A model generated the notes under the pieces. That model was not told the DNA's origin, made no database searches, and worked only from the letters and a program-made list of their open reading frames with translations. This document shows, piece after piece, positions 46,104 to 58,471 of a DNA stretch of 64,000 nt. How positions within the stretch are numbered: position 1 is the stretch's first letter; the number at the start of each line of letters is the position of its first letter. Position numbers and translations under genes: made by a program. The DNA comes from Diatrype stigma (Eukaryota; Ascomycota; Sordariomycetes; Xylariales; Diatrypaceae): NCBI GenBank assembly GCA_022225965.2, contig JAKJXP020000029.1, positions 1 to 64,000 on the forward strand, given 5' to 3'.

Positions 46104-48161
46104 TCAGAACTCCATGCCCTCGCTCCCGCCCACCTCATCCCTCTCCCGCTTGACTGTCGTCTCGTCCCGCATGAGCGCGAGCACGAAGCTGCGGAAATAC
46201 TCGATGTGGGGTCTGAGGCTCGTCTTCTCCCAGTCCTGGAGGGTCTTCTTATTCTCCCTCTCCCTCCCCCTCCCCTGCCTGCTGCTCCTAACAGCCTCGT
46301 CCAGCGAAGCGTCCTGTGATTCCTTCTTCACCTTGACCGCGCCATCCTCCCCATTGCTGCCATCCGCGTCTTCTTCCTCGTCCTGACTTCCGTCCTGATT
46401 CTTCGCATGCCAAGCGTCGATCTCCGCCACGAGCTGCTGCACGGTCGGGACAGCCAGGGGATCGAAGTCCTCCGCCCCCGCCCCGCCCTTCGCATCGCCG
46501 CGGTCCCCCCTCGTGTCGATAGGCACGCACACGCGTCCCGTGCCCGGGTGGACGACGAAGGGGCTCTTGAGCAGATGGTTCAGCTTCTTGGAGACCTCGA
46601 TGTCGAGGCGCGGGTACGTGTGCTCGAGCACGACGTCCTGCTTGGCCTCGAGCAGCGCGCGGCCGTCCAGCTTCTTCGACGCCCCCGACCGCGCCACCGC
46701 GTCGATGTCCGCCCACTTCAGCGCGCTCGACCGCCCCGGCGACGACTCCCACTTGCTGCGCAGCGCCGCGTTGAGCGCCTTGTCGGGCAGGAGGGACAGC
46801 AGCCGCTCCGATTTCGCGTTGGCGCTGGAGGGCTGGTCGTCGAGCACGTCGTCGTCGTATTCGTCGGGGATGGGGTCCGCCCAGGGGTCTTGCGTCTCGA
46901 GGACGGTGGTTTGAAAGTGGGGCTTTAGGATTTCGAGACTGCGGCTATGTTGGGGAAGAAGTCATGTTAGCTATTTGGACCGTAGATGGGAAGGGGGGAG
47001 AATGGGATCGAAGGGTGTGGTATGGATGGAAGTAAGAGATCCAGATCTAGACAAGATCCCAGATCAGCCAACGCACCTCAGATGCGGATGCAGCGGCCTC
47101 CGCACATTGACGCGCTTCCCGGCCTGGGCGCCCCCGCGCACGACCTCGAGGTATCCGGCGATGGCGCGGCGCTTCTGGTCGTCGAGGCCGCGAGCCTTGC
47201 GGTCGCAGATCCAGGCGTGGGCGCCACGACGGCCCGAGTAGACCCAGAGGATGTGGCGGAAGCCGAAGTCGTCGCGGAGGGCGACGTCGATGACCTTGAT
47301 GGCCATGGTGATGAAAGCCCAGCACTTGCGGCAGATGTCGGCCTTGGCGCAGCACGTGCGCACGTCGTCGTAGTCCGTCAGGTCGATGTCGATACACAGC
47401 TCCTTGGCGACGGGACGGAAGGCCGAGGCGTTGCCCCGCAGCGTCTTGCGGTCCCGCGGGTTCGCGCTGTACACGGGCCCGATCTCGAACCGCGTCGGCA
47501 TGTGCCGCAGCACGTCCTTGCGCAGCAGGTCCGCCGTCGCGTACGACAGGTAGCGCCAGTACTGGTCGCCCGGCATCGTGAAGGCGAACTCCCGGTGCCC
47601 GAAGTCGCTGGTCGGCGTTGGGCCGTGGTTCAGCCACTGGAAGAGGTGCCGCCATGGAAACAGCCGCTGGTAGAAGGTCCGCATCAGCTCCGGGTCGGAC
47701 GATCGCAGTGAGGTTGGCCCTGCAGCAGGGGCTGGTGGTGGTGATGATGGGGCTGCCGCTCCTGTGGGTGAGCTTGCGGGTTTGTTGTTGTTATTATTGT
47801 TGTTGCTGCTGGTATCATTTGATGTGTTGTTATTGTTATTTGAGCTGGGAAACTCGTCGTCCGAGTCGACATCTGCGAACAGGTCTTCTAGCTTCACCTC
47901 TTCTTTACTTTCGGCGCCATCCTGAGTAGTTCCTGCTGGTACGGTGCCCGTCTCGGCTGATTCCTGTTCTTCCGGTTCGGCCATGGCAACGTCGCCATCA
48001 TTCTCGGGTTTTTCGGTCTGTTCGGCGCTTTGGGTATCGGGCTCCTCGTTCGGGTCTGTGGTCTGGTTTGTAGTTTGGTCTGTGGTGGGAGCGTCGGCCA
48101 TGGTCTGCTCCGGCGCTTCGGCGTTGGGAGTTTCAGACTCCGGCGGTACGGAATGAGGCAT
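46104..48161 (-). CDS. pri1: DNA primase small (catalytic) subunit
   Basis: Exons complement(46104..46938, 47077..48161); 1920 nt, 639 aa. The catalytic core shows MRTFYQRLFPW, HREFAFTMPGDQYWRYLSY, ELCIDIDLTDYDDVR with the metal-binding Asp258 and Asp260, zinc-ligand cysteines in TCCAKADICRKCW (about 270-280), and WVYSGRRGAHAWICD with the nucleotide-binding Ser-Gly-Arg. Exon 2 continues the core (SLEILKPHF) and ends acidic/basic with HIEYFRSFVLALMRDE. Pri1 with Pri2 makes the RNA primer for DNA polymerase alpha at each Okazaki fragment. Residues 1-150 are Thr/Glu/Pro/Asn-rich with poly-Asn, much longer than in yeast (409 aa in total), so one of the downstream Mets (M21, M60) could also be the start. 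Two MluI cell-cycle boxes upstream suggest G1/S control. Confidence 0.96.
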
Positions 48162-48284
48162 CGTAGTCAGTGGGAATACAGCCCGTAAGTTAGCTTCAGT
48201 CTAGATATCGAGAAGCACAACCATGTGGTTCTGATGCGTCTAGGGTATAATTCGAGTCCTGTTCTATATCCAGGAGACTGATTA

Positions 48285-48342
48285 TGGTGGTTGTGGTGGT
48301 GGTTGTGGTGGTGGTTGTGGTGGTGGTGGTGGTGATGGTTGT
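48285..48342. repeat. (GGTGGTTGT)n-type repeat in the pri1 leader
   Basis: Irregular copies of GGTGGTTGTGGT form a long purine/pyrimidine-biased run between the MCB palindrome and the pri1 start. Read along pri1 it is an ACC/CAACCACCA-rich leader. Confidence 0.85.
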
Positions 48343-48406
48343 TAGAGGGGCCCGCTTGTACTAATTGAAGTAAACCGTTACTCACTAAATAAAGTGTTTA
48401 ATGGGA

Positions 48407-48426
48407 AAACGCGTCGCGACGCGTTT
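48407..48426. promoter_or_regulatory. 20-bp perfect palindrome with two MluI cell-cycle boxes (MBF site) upstream of pri1
   Basis: The palindrome has ACGCGT at 48409-48414 and again at 48419-48424, spaced by CGCG, about 250 nt upstream of the pri1 start codon. ACGCGT is the MCB element bound by Mbp1-Swi6 (MBF), which drives DNA-replication genes at G1/S in yeasts. Position and gene identity fit; binding in this fungus is inferred. Confidence 0.75.
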
Positions 48427-48438
48427 GCAGCTTAAGCC

Positions 48439-48450
48439 GTTTTGGCGCGT
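48439..48450. promoter_or_regulatory. E2F-like site beside the MCB palindrome
   Basis: GTTTTGGCGCGT contains TTTTGGCGCG, which fits the E2F consensus TTTSSCGC. It lies 13 nt beyond the MCB palindrome, about 280 nt upstream of pri1. Confidence 0.45.
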
Positions 48451-49159
48451 TGATTAGTGCCGTTGATTAGTGCATCTGATAGTCGTTACATGAATAGTAC
48501 CCATTATTCTAATAAACCCCCCATTTGCATTGAACCAGATTCTTGTCGTTCATTGTGCCCCTGACTATGCCCCTTTCATGCTCCCGATTGTACACTTTGG
48601 CTTCTGGACTTGAGCACGATCACGCACTTAGAATACTATACTCGTCTTTTCCACGACTCCGAACATGTTCTCGACCTTCTCGTGCCCCTTGACCTGACTG
48701 ACGCGTCTGGCCGACGTGCGGAAGGCGGCTGCGCTGCTCAATGCGCCCGTCGCGGCCGGTGATATCCCATTTACATATCCGCATGCTCATCCTGAACGCG
48801 TCGTGACCTCGAGTTTTCGAGATCCATATATAAACGCGGTGCACGGAGGAGGAGCAATACAACGCAGGGAACAACAGTAGATTGATCCCACACTCCGAGA
48901 CCGACGCTATTAATACTATTGTGCCGCGTGGCTTGTTATCATGGGGCTATATGCGTGCCGGTGTCTACATCTCGGTACCACAGCATGCGCCTTGAACCAC
49001 GACTATATGACTGCAGTAATTGATCGTAAGACGAGGTATTAAACATGGAATGAGCATTTTAGGTACCTAAAGTAGCTGGTTTGGTCTACATAGTCCATGC
49101 TACAAGATAGGTATAACAGAACAAATCGCCTTTGCACCTTGACCCCCGCTGCCTCACCC
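48451..49159. other. Intergenic between the pri1 promoter and SDR 3' end
   Basis: No supported gene. It is the distal upstream region of pri1 and the 3' flank of the short-chain dehydrogenase. GTTGATTAGTGC is duplicated at about 48450-48472. Confidence 0.5.
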
Positions 49160-50216
49160 CTAAGAAGACCACGGGTAGCCACCGGGCTGCAGCTTCGCGT
49201 TAAGGAACGCCAGCTTGACGAGGCTCTTCTCCGTGATCTCCTCCTTGTGCTTCTCGAGCTCGACGACATCCCAGTTGGAGTGGATGTACCCGCCGTTGAG
49301 GAAGGCCGCCCGGGGCGTCGACAGGTAGACGGTCAGGCCGCCTGTGAGAGCCTGCTTGTCGGTGGAGAAGGGCAGGAAGGCCTCGATCACCATGCCACGG
49401 CCCTTCTGGGCTTCCACCATGCCCGGGTGGACCGCGACGACGCGCAGGTTCGGGTGCTCGACCGCGAGACATTCGCCGATCTTGATCACGGCCAGCTTCG
49501 AGGCCGTGTACCCCGACATGCCGGGATTGGTGAACGAGGCAGCGAGGCTCGTTAGGTTGACGATGGTTCCGGCGCCACCTGTGGCTTTGATGAAGCTATG
49601 GGCCGTGTTGTAGACCCCGCGGACGTTGACCTCCTGTGGTTGGGTATCTAGTCAGCTTTCGTCTCCTTTTGTTCTGCGTATGTCGGAAAGCAATAATGGC
49701 CGCCGGCGACTTACAAAGTTCTCCCACCACTGGGAAGGGTCAATGGTTCCGATGGGTGCAACGTTCATGGCTCCGTGGGCGTTGACTAGGACATCTACAT
49801 GGCCGAACTCGCTGATGGCCTTCTTGAAGACGGCCTCGACGTCGCTCAGGGACGTGACATCTGCCGCGACGGCGAGCACTTTGGAGCTAGTTCCCAGCTC
49901 CTTCGCCACCGCCTGCAGACTCTCGAGCTTTCGCCCGACGAGCACGATCCCCTGAGCCTTGGCTTCAACCCAAGACTTGGCGATAGCCTAGTGCAAAATG
50001 AATCTGAGTCAGTCGAAGCTCTGTCATGTTTTTTCCCGGGTAGATACTCACGCTACCGAGACCACCGCCCGCGCCCGTGACAATGACGACCTTGGAACTC
50101 GATTCGAGCTCGGGGTTCGTGGCTGGGTCTACCGCCGGATACACGTCCCGGCGCATGCTTTCGGTGAGCATGAAGGGCTTGGTGTAGGCATCGGCGTCAG
50201 GGGCTCCGGAAGACAT
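49160..50216 (-). CDS. Short-chain dehydrogenase/reductase (classical SDR)
   Basis: Exons complement(49160..49633, 49715..49987, 50052..50216); 912 nt, 303 aa, both introns in phase 0. The Rossmann nucleotide-binding motif is VVIVTGAGGGLGSAIA (about 43-58, TGxxxGxG). LVGRKLESL follows strand 2, with VAADVTS, VDVLVNAHGAM (NAHG replaces the usual NNAG) and the catalytic triad Ser175, Tyr188, Lys192 in NLTSLAAS and SGYTASKLAV. VAVHPGMV is the usual block after the active site. GRKLES after strand 2 (Arg, no acidic residue) suggests NADP(H) preference. The first 40 residues form an extension with no signal peptide. The substrate cannot be predicted. Confidence 0.93.
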
Positions 50217-52679
50217 CTTTTCGGTGTTTACGGCGTTTTTGGTTTGTGGAGTTCCGTGAAAGCAGGAAAGAAGAAGGTGCTTGAGTTGAGATGCGAATGC
50301 TACCATTGGAGTGTCTGTGTCTATTCTACGGAAACTCAACTCCCCCAAGATGGGAAGCGAACGCAGTTATTATACTCATCGGCATCCCACGATCGCCATG
50401 CGCGAAGTGGCGAATATAAAGCTGTATCATTACCAAGCACGGCGACTGTGAGTCTGCATTACAAACGTGGGTGTTGATTTTTCATCGGTATATATCCCAC
50501 TCGGCCGCCAAACTCGGAGCTCACTGTGCCGCAATGTCGCGCGGAAGACGTCAACATCGTGAAGTGGGGACGGACTCACTCTTGCATAGCAACGCCAGTG
50601 ATAACAGTAAGGGAATAAATGACAGGAAACCAGATGAGTATAAGACAGAATCAATCAAACCGGGCGAAGTCAAACAATGCAACCCTCATTCGATTGACTT
50701 GAAGCCATCCGCAGTTTATTTTTGATGGGTTTACCCCATCGATTATCCTGTAGGCTGTCCCTGTATCCCGTCGACTCCCGGACGATGAATAATGCGGGGA
50801 ATCAATGTTCCTAGGTTAAGTGCCTACTTCCAGCCCCTGACAAACCCAAGGGAGAGTAGACCAAGGCGAGTTCAATTGCACGCACTGGTTCATAATAGTT
50901 GTTCCCCTTAATTAAGCCAAAGGCTGTTTACGGCGCAGAAGGGTTCTAGAAAGACGCACATGCATCGAAACGAGGCGTTGACTAATTCAATATGATTGTT
51001 TTCTGATTGTATTCTTATGGTTGGTAGCTAACACGAATGCTCCATCCTCGCAAAACTATTCCATATATCTTCGGTTCAGTATTCGCGGTAGGATAGCAGG
51101 GTCTCCTAAACAACGCGCGAAGACGAAATCAGTTAGCAAGCCGCTCTTGGTATATCGCTGGTTCTCTGGGTATCTCACCGGGTTTACATCTTTATGCGAT
51201 GTAATGATGTACGTGTTATGCCGCATCTACACCACAATGAGCGAAATTCAACTGATGAGAATACGGGGGCGAGTCTTGACCTCAACTTCGAACTGGCCTG
51301 CCCCGAGTTGATGCTGGAGAGCTTGATGCAACTTCATGGGGCTATCTATGTACTTGGAATTGATCCGTGTTATTATAGCGCGGTCCCGATTCCAGGGAAA
51401 GGGGCGCAAAAGACTCCTGAAGTGACGACTCATTGATTTGTGTGGATGCTTAATACACTTTTCGTGGTTCGCGTGGTTGAGTTGTGAGGATATGGATATG
51501 GATGCAAAGAGTCTGATCTGTCCACCGTGTCTGATACGTTTGTAGAAATGTCAGTTGGCCCCAACATTCCTTGGTGTTAGGGGAATGTCCTTGGCTACCT
51601 TGGGTATGTGAATTCGCCGCGGTAAGCGATTCCTGGCCCCCTCCTCATTCCTCGTTGGACGAGCTGATTGCGTCGCACTGCATATTCTGCGCATCATTGT
51701 GGCTTGCGTTATACAGTACATAGTCCACCGTCGGTTGTCAGATCACGTCGGACACAAGCTCACGTAATAGCCGTTTGTTCCTCTGCACCACCCCCCTATT
51801 ACTATAGCAGCCTCATCAGTTTCTTCGGGTCCAACAGGTATATGTCACGTAGGTGGTCCTAACCAACCAGTAGAATAGACTTTCCAATATACACTTAGTA
51901 TATCAGGCTATCAACTTCCTGCCCTTTCTTTTCCTAGAGTGAGCAGGTCTGCAAGCTGCCCTCAGCAGCAAAACAGCGCCACATTTTTCAGCTTTCTCGC
52001 AGATCCGACCGCGGTTTGAGGTTGGTAAACAGCGCCGTTCAAGGTTACATGTGGCGCCTTTATGGCTGACTGAGATGCTTGCATCCTGTCATTATGTCGT
52101 TACTGGCCAAATTTTCGCACTTATCCGGCCGTTCGTCCGGGCTCACCGAGATTCCTGCTGCAGCTCCCACTGTTGTACTCTCTTGTATCAGCTGAGTAAA
52201 CATGAATACCATCTGTTCGCATATGGCGTACAGCGTCAAGGTTGTTAATATACACACTTCGGTTCGAGTTGAAGTTTCTAGGTAACTAGAGATGCTAGCC
52301 GGGGGAGTTAGTATACGGTGTAGTCGCATCGCATATTTTGGGAATCAATATATTATTATTGCTCTGTTAGTAGGTGAACTTGCACTTGTAACCCGGTGAG
52401 GCTCTCTCCGTGTTGTACTGAGTTCTTTTTACGGTAGGTATTGCTGAGGGTGAGTACTGCTGAGAGTGAGTACACAGGCGACAGGGGATGGCATGCTGTA
52501 TATTCGACTTGTATTATAACAATGTCGTGTTTCGAGCGATGTGAACAGCATTCTCATCCTATCTATAGGCTATTATTTACCAACGATTACAATCCTATAC
52601 CTATGATACTCGTTGTTATTACCACTTCAGCCGATAGCCTCTAGAGCTCATCCCCTACACACTAAAGGAGAATCGAGAT
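50217..52679. other. Divergent intergenic region
   Basis: 2.5 kb between the starts of the SDR (-) and kinase (+) genes. Open frames are short and show no domain. No repeat stands out. Confidence 0.5.
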
Positions 52680-54692
52680 ATGACAACGTCCTGGCGTACT
52701 GGTACAGCGCACGCCGAAGAAGATGACACAGATCTCGGTCACGCGGCATCTCCTGCGTCATCACGGGCGAAGCCTTCTGCATTCTCGTATATAAGTAACA
52801 ATGCTTCAAGGGGAGTCAGGACTCGCTGTGGCCTTAACAAGTCTATACAGACGTCATCGACCCACCTGGGGACGCCTCAACCTAGGTCGAACTATTCTTA
52901 CTCCCCGATTACGAGCCTAGAACAGGGCTTACGAGAAGCGTTAATAGACGGAACCCATGGCTATATTCCCATTGACAAGCAAATCGAGCTCATCACTCCG
53001 CAGAAAGTCTATGATGTGATGGCGGCCACAAAAGAAGGTGCTGACCACAGTATTATCCAAAGAATTGTGGATGAAATCTGTCAGCCTTATAAAGTTGAGG
53101 ATCTGGCGTCGAAGGACGAGAAGAGCTCGACATCTCGGCGGAAACTATTCGCCATCCTCGTTATGATTAACAAGCCCGAGGAGATACATTCATTCATACG
53201 CTCAAAGGTTTGGGACACACACCTACCTTTCAGAAGAACCCATGTCTTCAACGAATGGGAATATGATGATATGCTTGAGGAACACGAAGTCAAACGTTTT
53301 GAGGTCAAGTGGGAAGGGCGTGATCTTGATCTGTTTTATATGTACCAGTGGTACTTCCTTGCACCCTTTTTTGAATTCGGGAGTACTAAAATGGAACAAC
53401 ATAAGCTTACAAAAAGCACCCCTCTTCCGTTTACTTTCGTCAAGGAAGATCCCGATATAAGCAGATACCTAGATGGAGGGTTTGGGGATGTACAAAAGGT
53501 CAAGATCCACCGAGCGCATTATAACTCAGATGTAAGCTATCCCTTGTCTATTATTATACAATTCGAAAACGAAAGCTAATGAGTATTACAGTCAACAAAC
53601 GTCTTTTACGCTGTGAAACATCTCCGATCTGCGAAGCAGCATGATTTTGATCAAGAAGTTGAAGCATTGAAATCTGTCCGAAACGGCAATTTTCCTCACT
53701 TGATCAGACTTCTTGCCACCTACCAAGACGAGACGTCTTATAACCTGATATTTCCATGGGCGGCTGGCAACCTACGGTACTATTGGCAGCAGTTCCCAGG
53801 GTCAGAGTCTAATCCACCGAGTCTCAGAATAACATGGATCGTAGAACAATGTTTGGGTCTTGCCAAAGGCTTGCAGAAAATCCACCATCCCGACCTTCCA
53901 GGAGAGGGAGGTACAGCGAGGAGGGGAAGGCACGGCGATATCAAACCGGAGAACATCTTGTGGTTTCCATCGAACACAATAACAGACGATGTTGATCAAG
54001 GAGTCCTAGTGCTCTCAGACTTCGGACTTACAAAATTTCACCACCCGCAGTCCGCGTACCGCGTGTATGATGGGCATTTAGCCGCCTCTCCAACATATCG
54101 CGCCCCGGAATGCGAACTGAATGAAAGTATATCACCTTCCTGGGACATCTGGTCCCTAGGGTGTGTATATCTCGAGTTTCTTATCTGGCACCTACAGAGC
54201 TGGGATGCCGTTGATGAATTCTCGAGGCAGCGTAAGAAGCAAGATTCGGCGCCCATATTTCCAGAGGACAAATACTTCGTCGTGGAAAATGGAGCCAAGT
54301 TTGGAGCAAAGCTGAAGACCTCTGTCACTAGAGTTAGTTTATGATGCACTTTAAATGAGGTGTACCAATACTAATGCTTGGATTAGAAAATAAAGGCGCT
54401 CCACCACCACCCAGAGTGTACCGAATTGGTCCATGATTTCCTCGATCTTATCTCTGAGGACATGATTCGCATCCGCTCCAGTCAGCGTAAAAGCAGCGTG
54501 GAGGTCACCGAGACATTACAAAGGTTGTCTGAACAATGCAACGAAAATCTAGCTTACATGACGGAACGAAAACCGGGATATATCGTGAAAAGAGGAACGA
54601 ACAAGTCAAACCAAACAGCTGTTCGGAGAAAGGTCTTAGAGTGGGTTCTTGGACGTTTCAGGGACAGCAGGCAGGATACTACAGGCTATTGA
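52680..54692 (+). CDS. Fungal Ser/Thr protein kinase, accessory type
   Basis: Exons 52680..53531, 53592..54332, 54387..54692; 1899 nt, 632 aa, introns phase 0. Residues 1-260 are a family-typical but uncharacterised N-terminal region (ITPQKVYDVM and KLFAILVMINKPEEIHSF). The kinase domain follows: Gly loop DGGFGDVQKVKI, FYAVKHL (Lys293), RHGDIKPENILWF (Asp400; Gly replaces Arg of HRD), LVLSDFGLTKF (Asp427), PTYRAPEC, and SPSWDIWSLGCVYLEFL. All catalytic residues are present, so activity is expected. Fungal kinases of this layout are highly variable in copy number, and their pathways are not known. The next genes rightward are a DUF6594 protein and another kinase. Confidence 0.88.
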
Positions 54693-56649
54693 ATAAAGAG
54701 GTTTGAACCACTTTGTATCTATTATACCATGGCCCCTGATATGGCCTTGGCGATTATGGAACTGCCACTGGAGGTTTCCTCACATGTCAAAGCCCTTCGC
54801 AACGCGAAGATGCCTTCTCCTTAGCGCGAACACTCACTTTTGTTCAATATAGATGTTCAGGGCTGTGACAAGATGAGTCACACCAAGGATCCATCGGACT
54901 CGTCCACGAAGCAATCTGTGTGACGAGGCAATTTGGGGCTGACATATAAGTTGGTCTTCATAGCTATCTAGTAGCTTGCAGATAAAACGTGCTGGAGCAG
55001 GCCCTCAGCAGGGAGCACCAATGAATGCTAAGAAGAGAGGGCCACCCAAGAAACATGCCATGATGGAGAAACCGATGTTTCTTCTCACTCGTGAGCGGTC
55101 ATGACACAAGATTCGAATTATCTGGGCTGCAATATGAACGTTGTGTCTAAAAGCGGGCAGAGAGCTGGTACTTTCCGCTGTTCGGCTGCTGCGTTGTTTA
55201 TTGTGAGATTTTGGCTCGTCCAATAAAAACCTCGAAGACGTCAGACGCAGTAATTCTGTTACCATGCGATGCTGGAAGATGACCTGTACTTTGCCCTTAT
55301 TCTATGGGTTTCATCACCTTTAACAACTGAAACCCAGAATCCACCCCAAAACACATGCTGCTGCTTCACCCAGACCTTTTCGAAATCGCGGCACGATGAC
55401 CTACGCAGCGATATGTGGCCTTTGTTTCTACCAATCAGGTGGATCGAGATAAATCAGTTCTTATATGTAAACACAACGTGGCCGGTCATTACAGGAATAC
55501 TTCGCAAACACTCGATTTGTGGCATGTTCTCACTTCCCAAGCTTCCCTGGTTGAGAATCGCCTGTCTTCCTGAGGAAGCCTCGAATTCAGCTGCGGCAAT
55601 CTCACGGTTACAATCCCGGTCACTGCCTGGATTCTATCGGGATCAACGGAGTCGCCGAGGTTGTCCTACTGTTGCATTGCACTGTTACGTGGGCGGGGTC
55701 TATCTCATCTGACCACCTTGCCAAGAAAAAGCCTGCGCCTCATAATTCGGAGTGCTAACCACTTAAGCCTTCGAATACCTGTACGATCGAATATCTGTAC
55801 GAAGTAGGTACGAATCGGGTTTTGCGTGACCTCACCGATATGCGATGCTGCAAGGTGTAGAAAGCCATTAAGATGAAAGTACCGATACAGCCACATAACA
55901 TTGAACCGATATCAGATGTCGCCCCCGGGCAGAGCTGGTAGGGTAGCATCTGTTCCGGGTATTGTATGCCCTGTGGAAGACAGATTCAGCGAGCAACAGT
56001 GGTATACCAAACAGGGGTATACGCACAAGGCTTTTCTGGGTTACTTGCCCCCAGTGGGCCACCGCTTGCCACATGCTATGTTGATGGCTAGAAGCAAATA
56101 AGATCGTGTGGAAAGATATACCAATCAGCTGTTCGTAAGTTTATTGTCTGTCGAGTTCGACACCTAACTACTAAAAGTTTCGGACTATGCGTCAACTTCA
56201 TGTAGTGTTTCTCGCAAACTCCATGTGCTTTTACATTTGAAACCACGATGGCAAGTAGTAGTTCGGTAGAGGCAACACACTAAGAATACCCCGGCGTACT
56301 CGTACTGTATGTCTTACCCCAGTCGTGCATCTGTCTCTAGGCTTATTATGCACTGAAGGTCGGCATGGCCTCGATTAACTGCCACTTCTCCAGGGAACCC
56401 CCTTATTCCATGATGCGATATATACGTCGCAGCCGCCACTTGAGGGTACTTGGCGGCAATATGCATTCCAAGATTGCTAATGTGCGGTCTGTTTGATTGA
56501 GGCAATAAAGCCATTACAGACTACTGAGCATACTACATTAGGTTCCCCCTTATACCCAAGTATATATTTCTTAGTCAAGACTGCTCTATCGACGGCGGAA
56601 TCTCACCGAGGAACGTGAGCCTAGGACCATCTCAATCCCCACCCCAAAC
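54693..56649. other. Intergenic with possible gene debris
   Basis: No intact gene. A short F-box-like remnant is noted separately at 54729-54862. Open frames around 55005-55712 occur on both strands and show no domain. Confidence 0.45.
54729..54862 (+). pseudogene. Possible F-box N-terminus, frameshifted
   Basis: The frame from ATG 54729 gives MELPLEVSSHVKALRN and then stops. A different + frame directly after gives DAFSLARTLTF. Together they look like an F-box start (LPLEIL.HV...DAFSLARTC..F) broken by a frameshift. The match is short, so this is weak. Confidence 0.3.
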
Positions 56650-57531
56650 ATGCCGCAGACTACAGATCGCCGAAACTGCGATATTGAAGCTGGCGGCGCA
56701 GCAACCAACAGCCCTCCGCCAATGCCAGATATCCTTTGCACCACCGAAGATAATGATCTCCTACATGAACAAATCCGGCAGATTGACGGAGATAAGGTGC
56801 AAAGAGTCGCCATTCTCAGCTTCAGAGGACTGCAGCTTTACCGCATTGCAAAACTGCAGGCCGCACTTGTGAAGAAACAGAATGCTATAATGAACCGTAA
56901 GAATGACGGAGAGAAAGTCGTGGGGGGCACAGAAGACGACACAGAGGAAGAAGAAAAAGTGGATAAACTTCTCCAGCGATATGGTACGGACATCAGCCAA
57001 TCTCTCTGTGTTTGCTGCTGACAACAATGTTAAGCGGATGCTGTACGGAATTACGAGACACTATCGCAATCCATCGAGTTCGATAAGAACCTCGTGTACG
57101 ATTTCCTTGGCGGAGGACAGGAGTTTAATGTCACGAAGAGGACGGGCAATCTTCACTGGAATGTGCCATGGTGGTTAGCGAGACTTCGTCGACCTATTAG
57201 TACCGTTTCCCTATATTCGCTTGGACCCCTCGGATTTCGCGAGCTTGACAGGGGAAGGATGTCTGAGAGACGTGTTTGGGAAAGAGTCATGTCAAGACTT
57301 CATATGGCAGTACTCGGGGGCGCGGCTCTGATTATACCTGTAGTGATCATGACTCTCAAACCAACTCTTGTAGGGAACTTGGTAACGGCGGCAGTATCTA
57401 CGACAATATTCGCGCTTATTATGGTGGTTTTTGCAACAGATGCAAGTGGGAAAGACGTGATGGCTTCTACGGCGGCATATGCGGCGGTCATGGTTGTCTT
57501 CATAGGAACTAGCCTGCAGGCCTACGTATAG
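56650..57531 (+). CDS. DUF6594-type membrane protein
   Basis: Exons 56650..56983 and 57035..57531 (51-nt GT-AG intron); 831 nt, 276 aa. The N-terminal half is helical: DGDKVQRVAILSFRGLQLYR, LQAALVKKQ, an acidic EEEE stretch, then LQRYADAVRNYETL. RELDRGRMSERRVWERVMSR precedes three closely spaced hydrophobic helices at the C-terminus: MAVLGGAALIIPVVIMTL, VTAAVSTTIFALIMVVFAT and STAAYAAVMVVFIGTSLQAY. This layout, with 'LR.YE.L' and a C-terminal triple helix ending 'Y.AV.VVFI.', is that of the fungal DUF6594 family. Function is unknown, though members often lie near HET and kinase genes. It is flanked by the two kinase genes, all on the + strand. Confidence 0.75.
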
Positions 57532-58471
57532 CGGAGGGGTATTCTGAGGTAGTATCGCGTTGCCGATATGTATACACTAGCATGTAAGATCCATAGTAAT
57601 ATCGGAGTATCTAAGATAAGTACACAAAAGTTTACCAGAAGGCTTGAGCTGTTAGGTGGTGTCGAAAGACAGTGACTTTGCAACCACCAGGCCACCGGGT
57701 CAGACGTAGGAATGTGGTAAAGGGCAATAATTCCCACTATGCAATGGAAACAAACCAGATAACTAGAATGTTGACCTAAACATATCGTGATAAATAATAA
57801 TGATCTTGCTAAGCCTTCCCACATAACTAACCCCTATTCTCCATATAAGTATAAACAACCGGCTGATATACCCAACGCCGGGATCAGTATGTATATGCAT
57901 GATTACATGCGTTGCTTAAAAGTAATGGACGATCGATCTAGTTCATATGTAGGATGCAATAGTATTAATGTTGTACTACAATAAGCATATCTTCGGTGTG
58001 CCCAAGGTTCACCAGGTTGATTGGCGCGATTATGTGAAAATAAATTAGATTAGGCCGATGCATATCAGATGTTACCTCACACCTTCGGCTACTCTCAGGC
58101 ATATAACAGCAGGGGTATGACCAGTAATATTGCACATTGAGCGCATAGGCAAGCCGACTCTCAAGTACCAAGCTTCCCACTGGCGCTCCTTGCTGCCTAG
58201 GGCTGGCTGATCCAGTCACCCCTGATGGGAAATAGACTACACAGCTATGGGTGGCGCAATGACAGAACATATAACAAAAAGGAGTGATGAGGCCCAATGG
58301 TACGCTTCGTCAGAATAGACCGGGGTTGCTAGAAGCAGGCTCTGGTCCGACTTAAACTCTCGGCTGGATAAGAGGGTTATATCTTACTCTGGTACCCCCT
58401 TTCTAATTCGGAGTAACTTCGATGTAAGTATTGCTAGGTATACTATTCCAATCCGCAGTGTTCATATCACA
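57532..58471. other. Intergenic
   Basis: 0.94 kb between the DUF6594 gene and the next kinase; no gene supported. Low-complexity TATGCATG-type sequence lies at about 57890-57910. Confidence 0.5.

Noticed and set aside
55005..55712. Frames of about 86 and 147 codons on opposite strands with hydrophobic stretches
   Set aside because: They have no recognisable domain, no introns that extend them and no conserved pattern; treated as intergenic.
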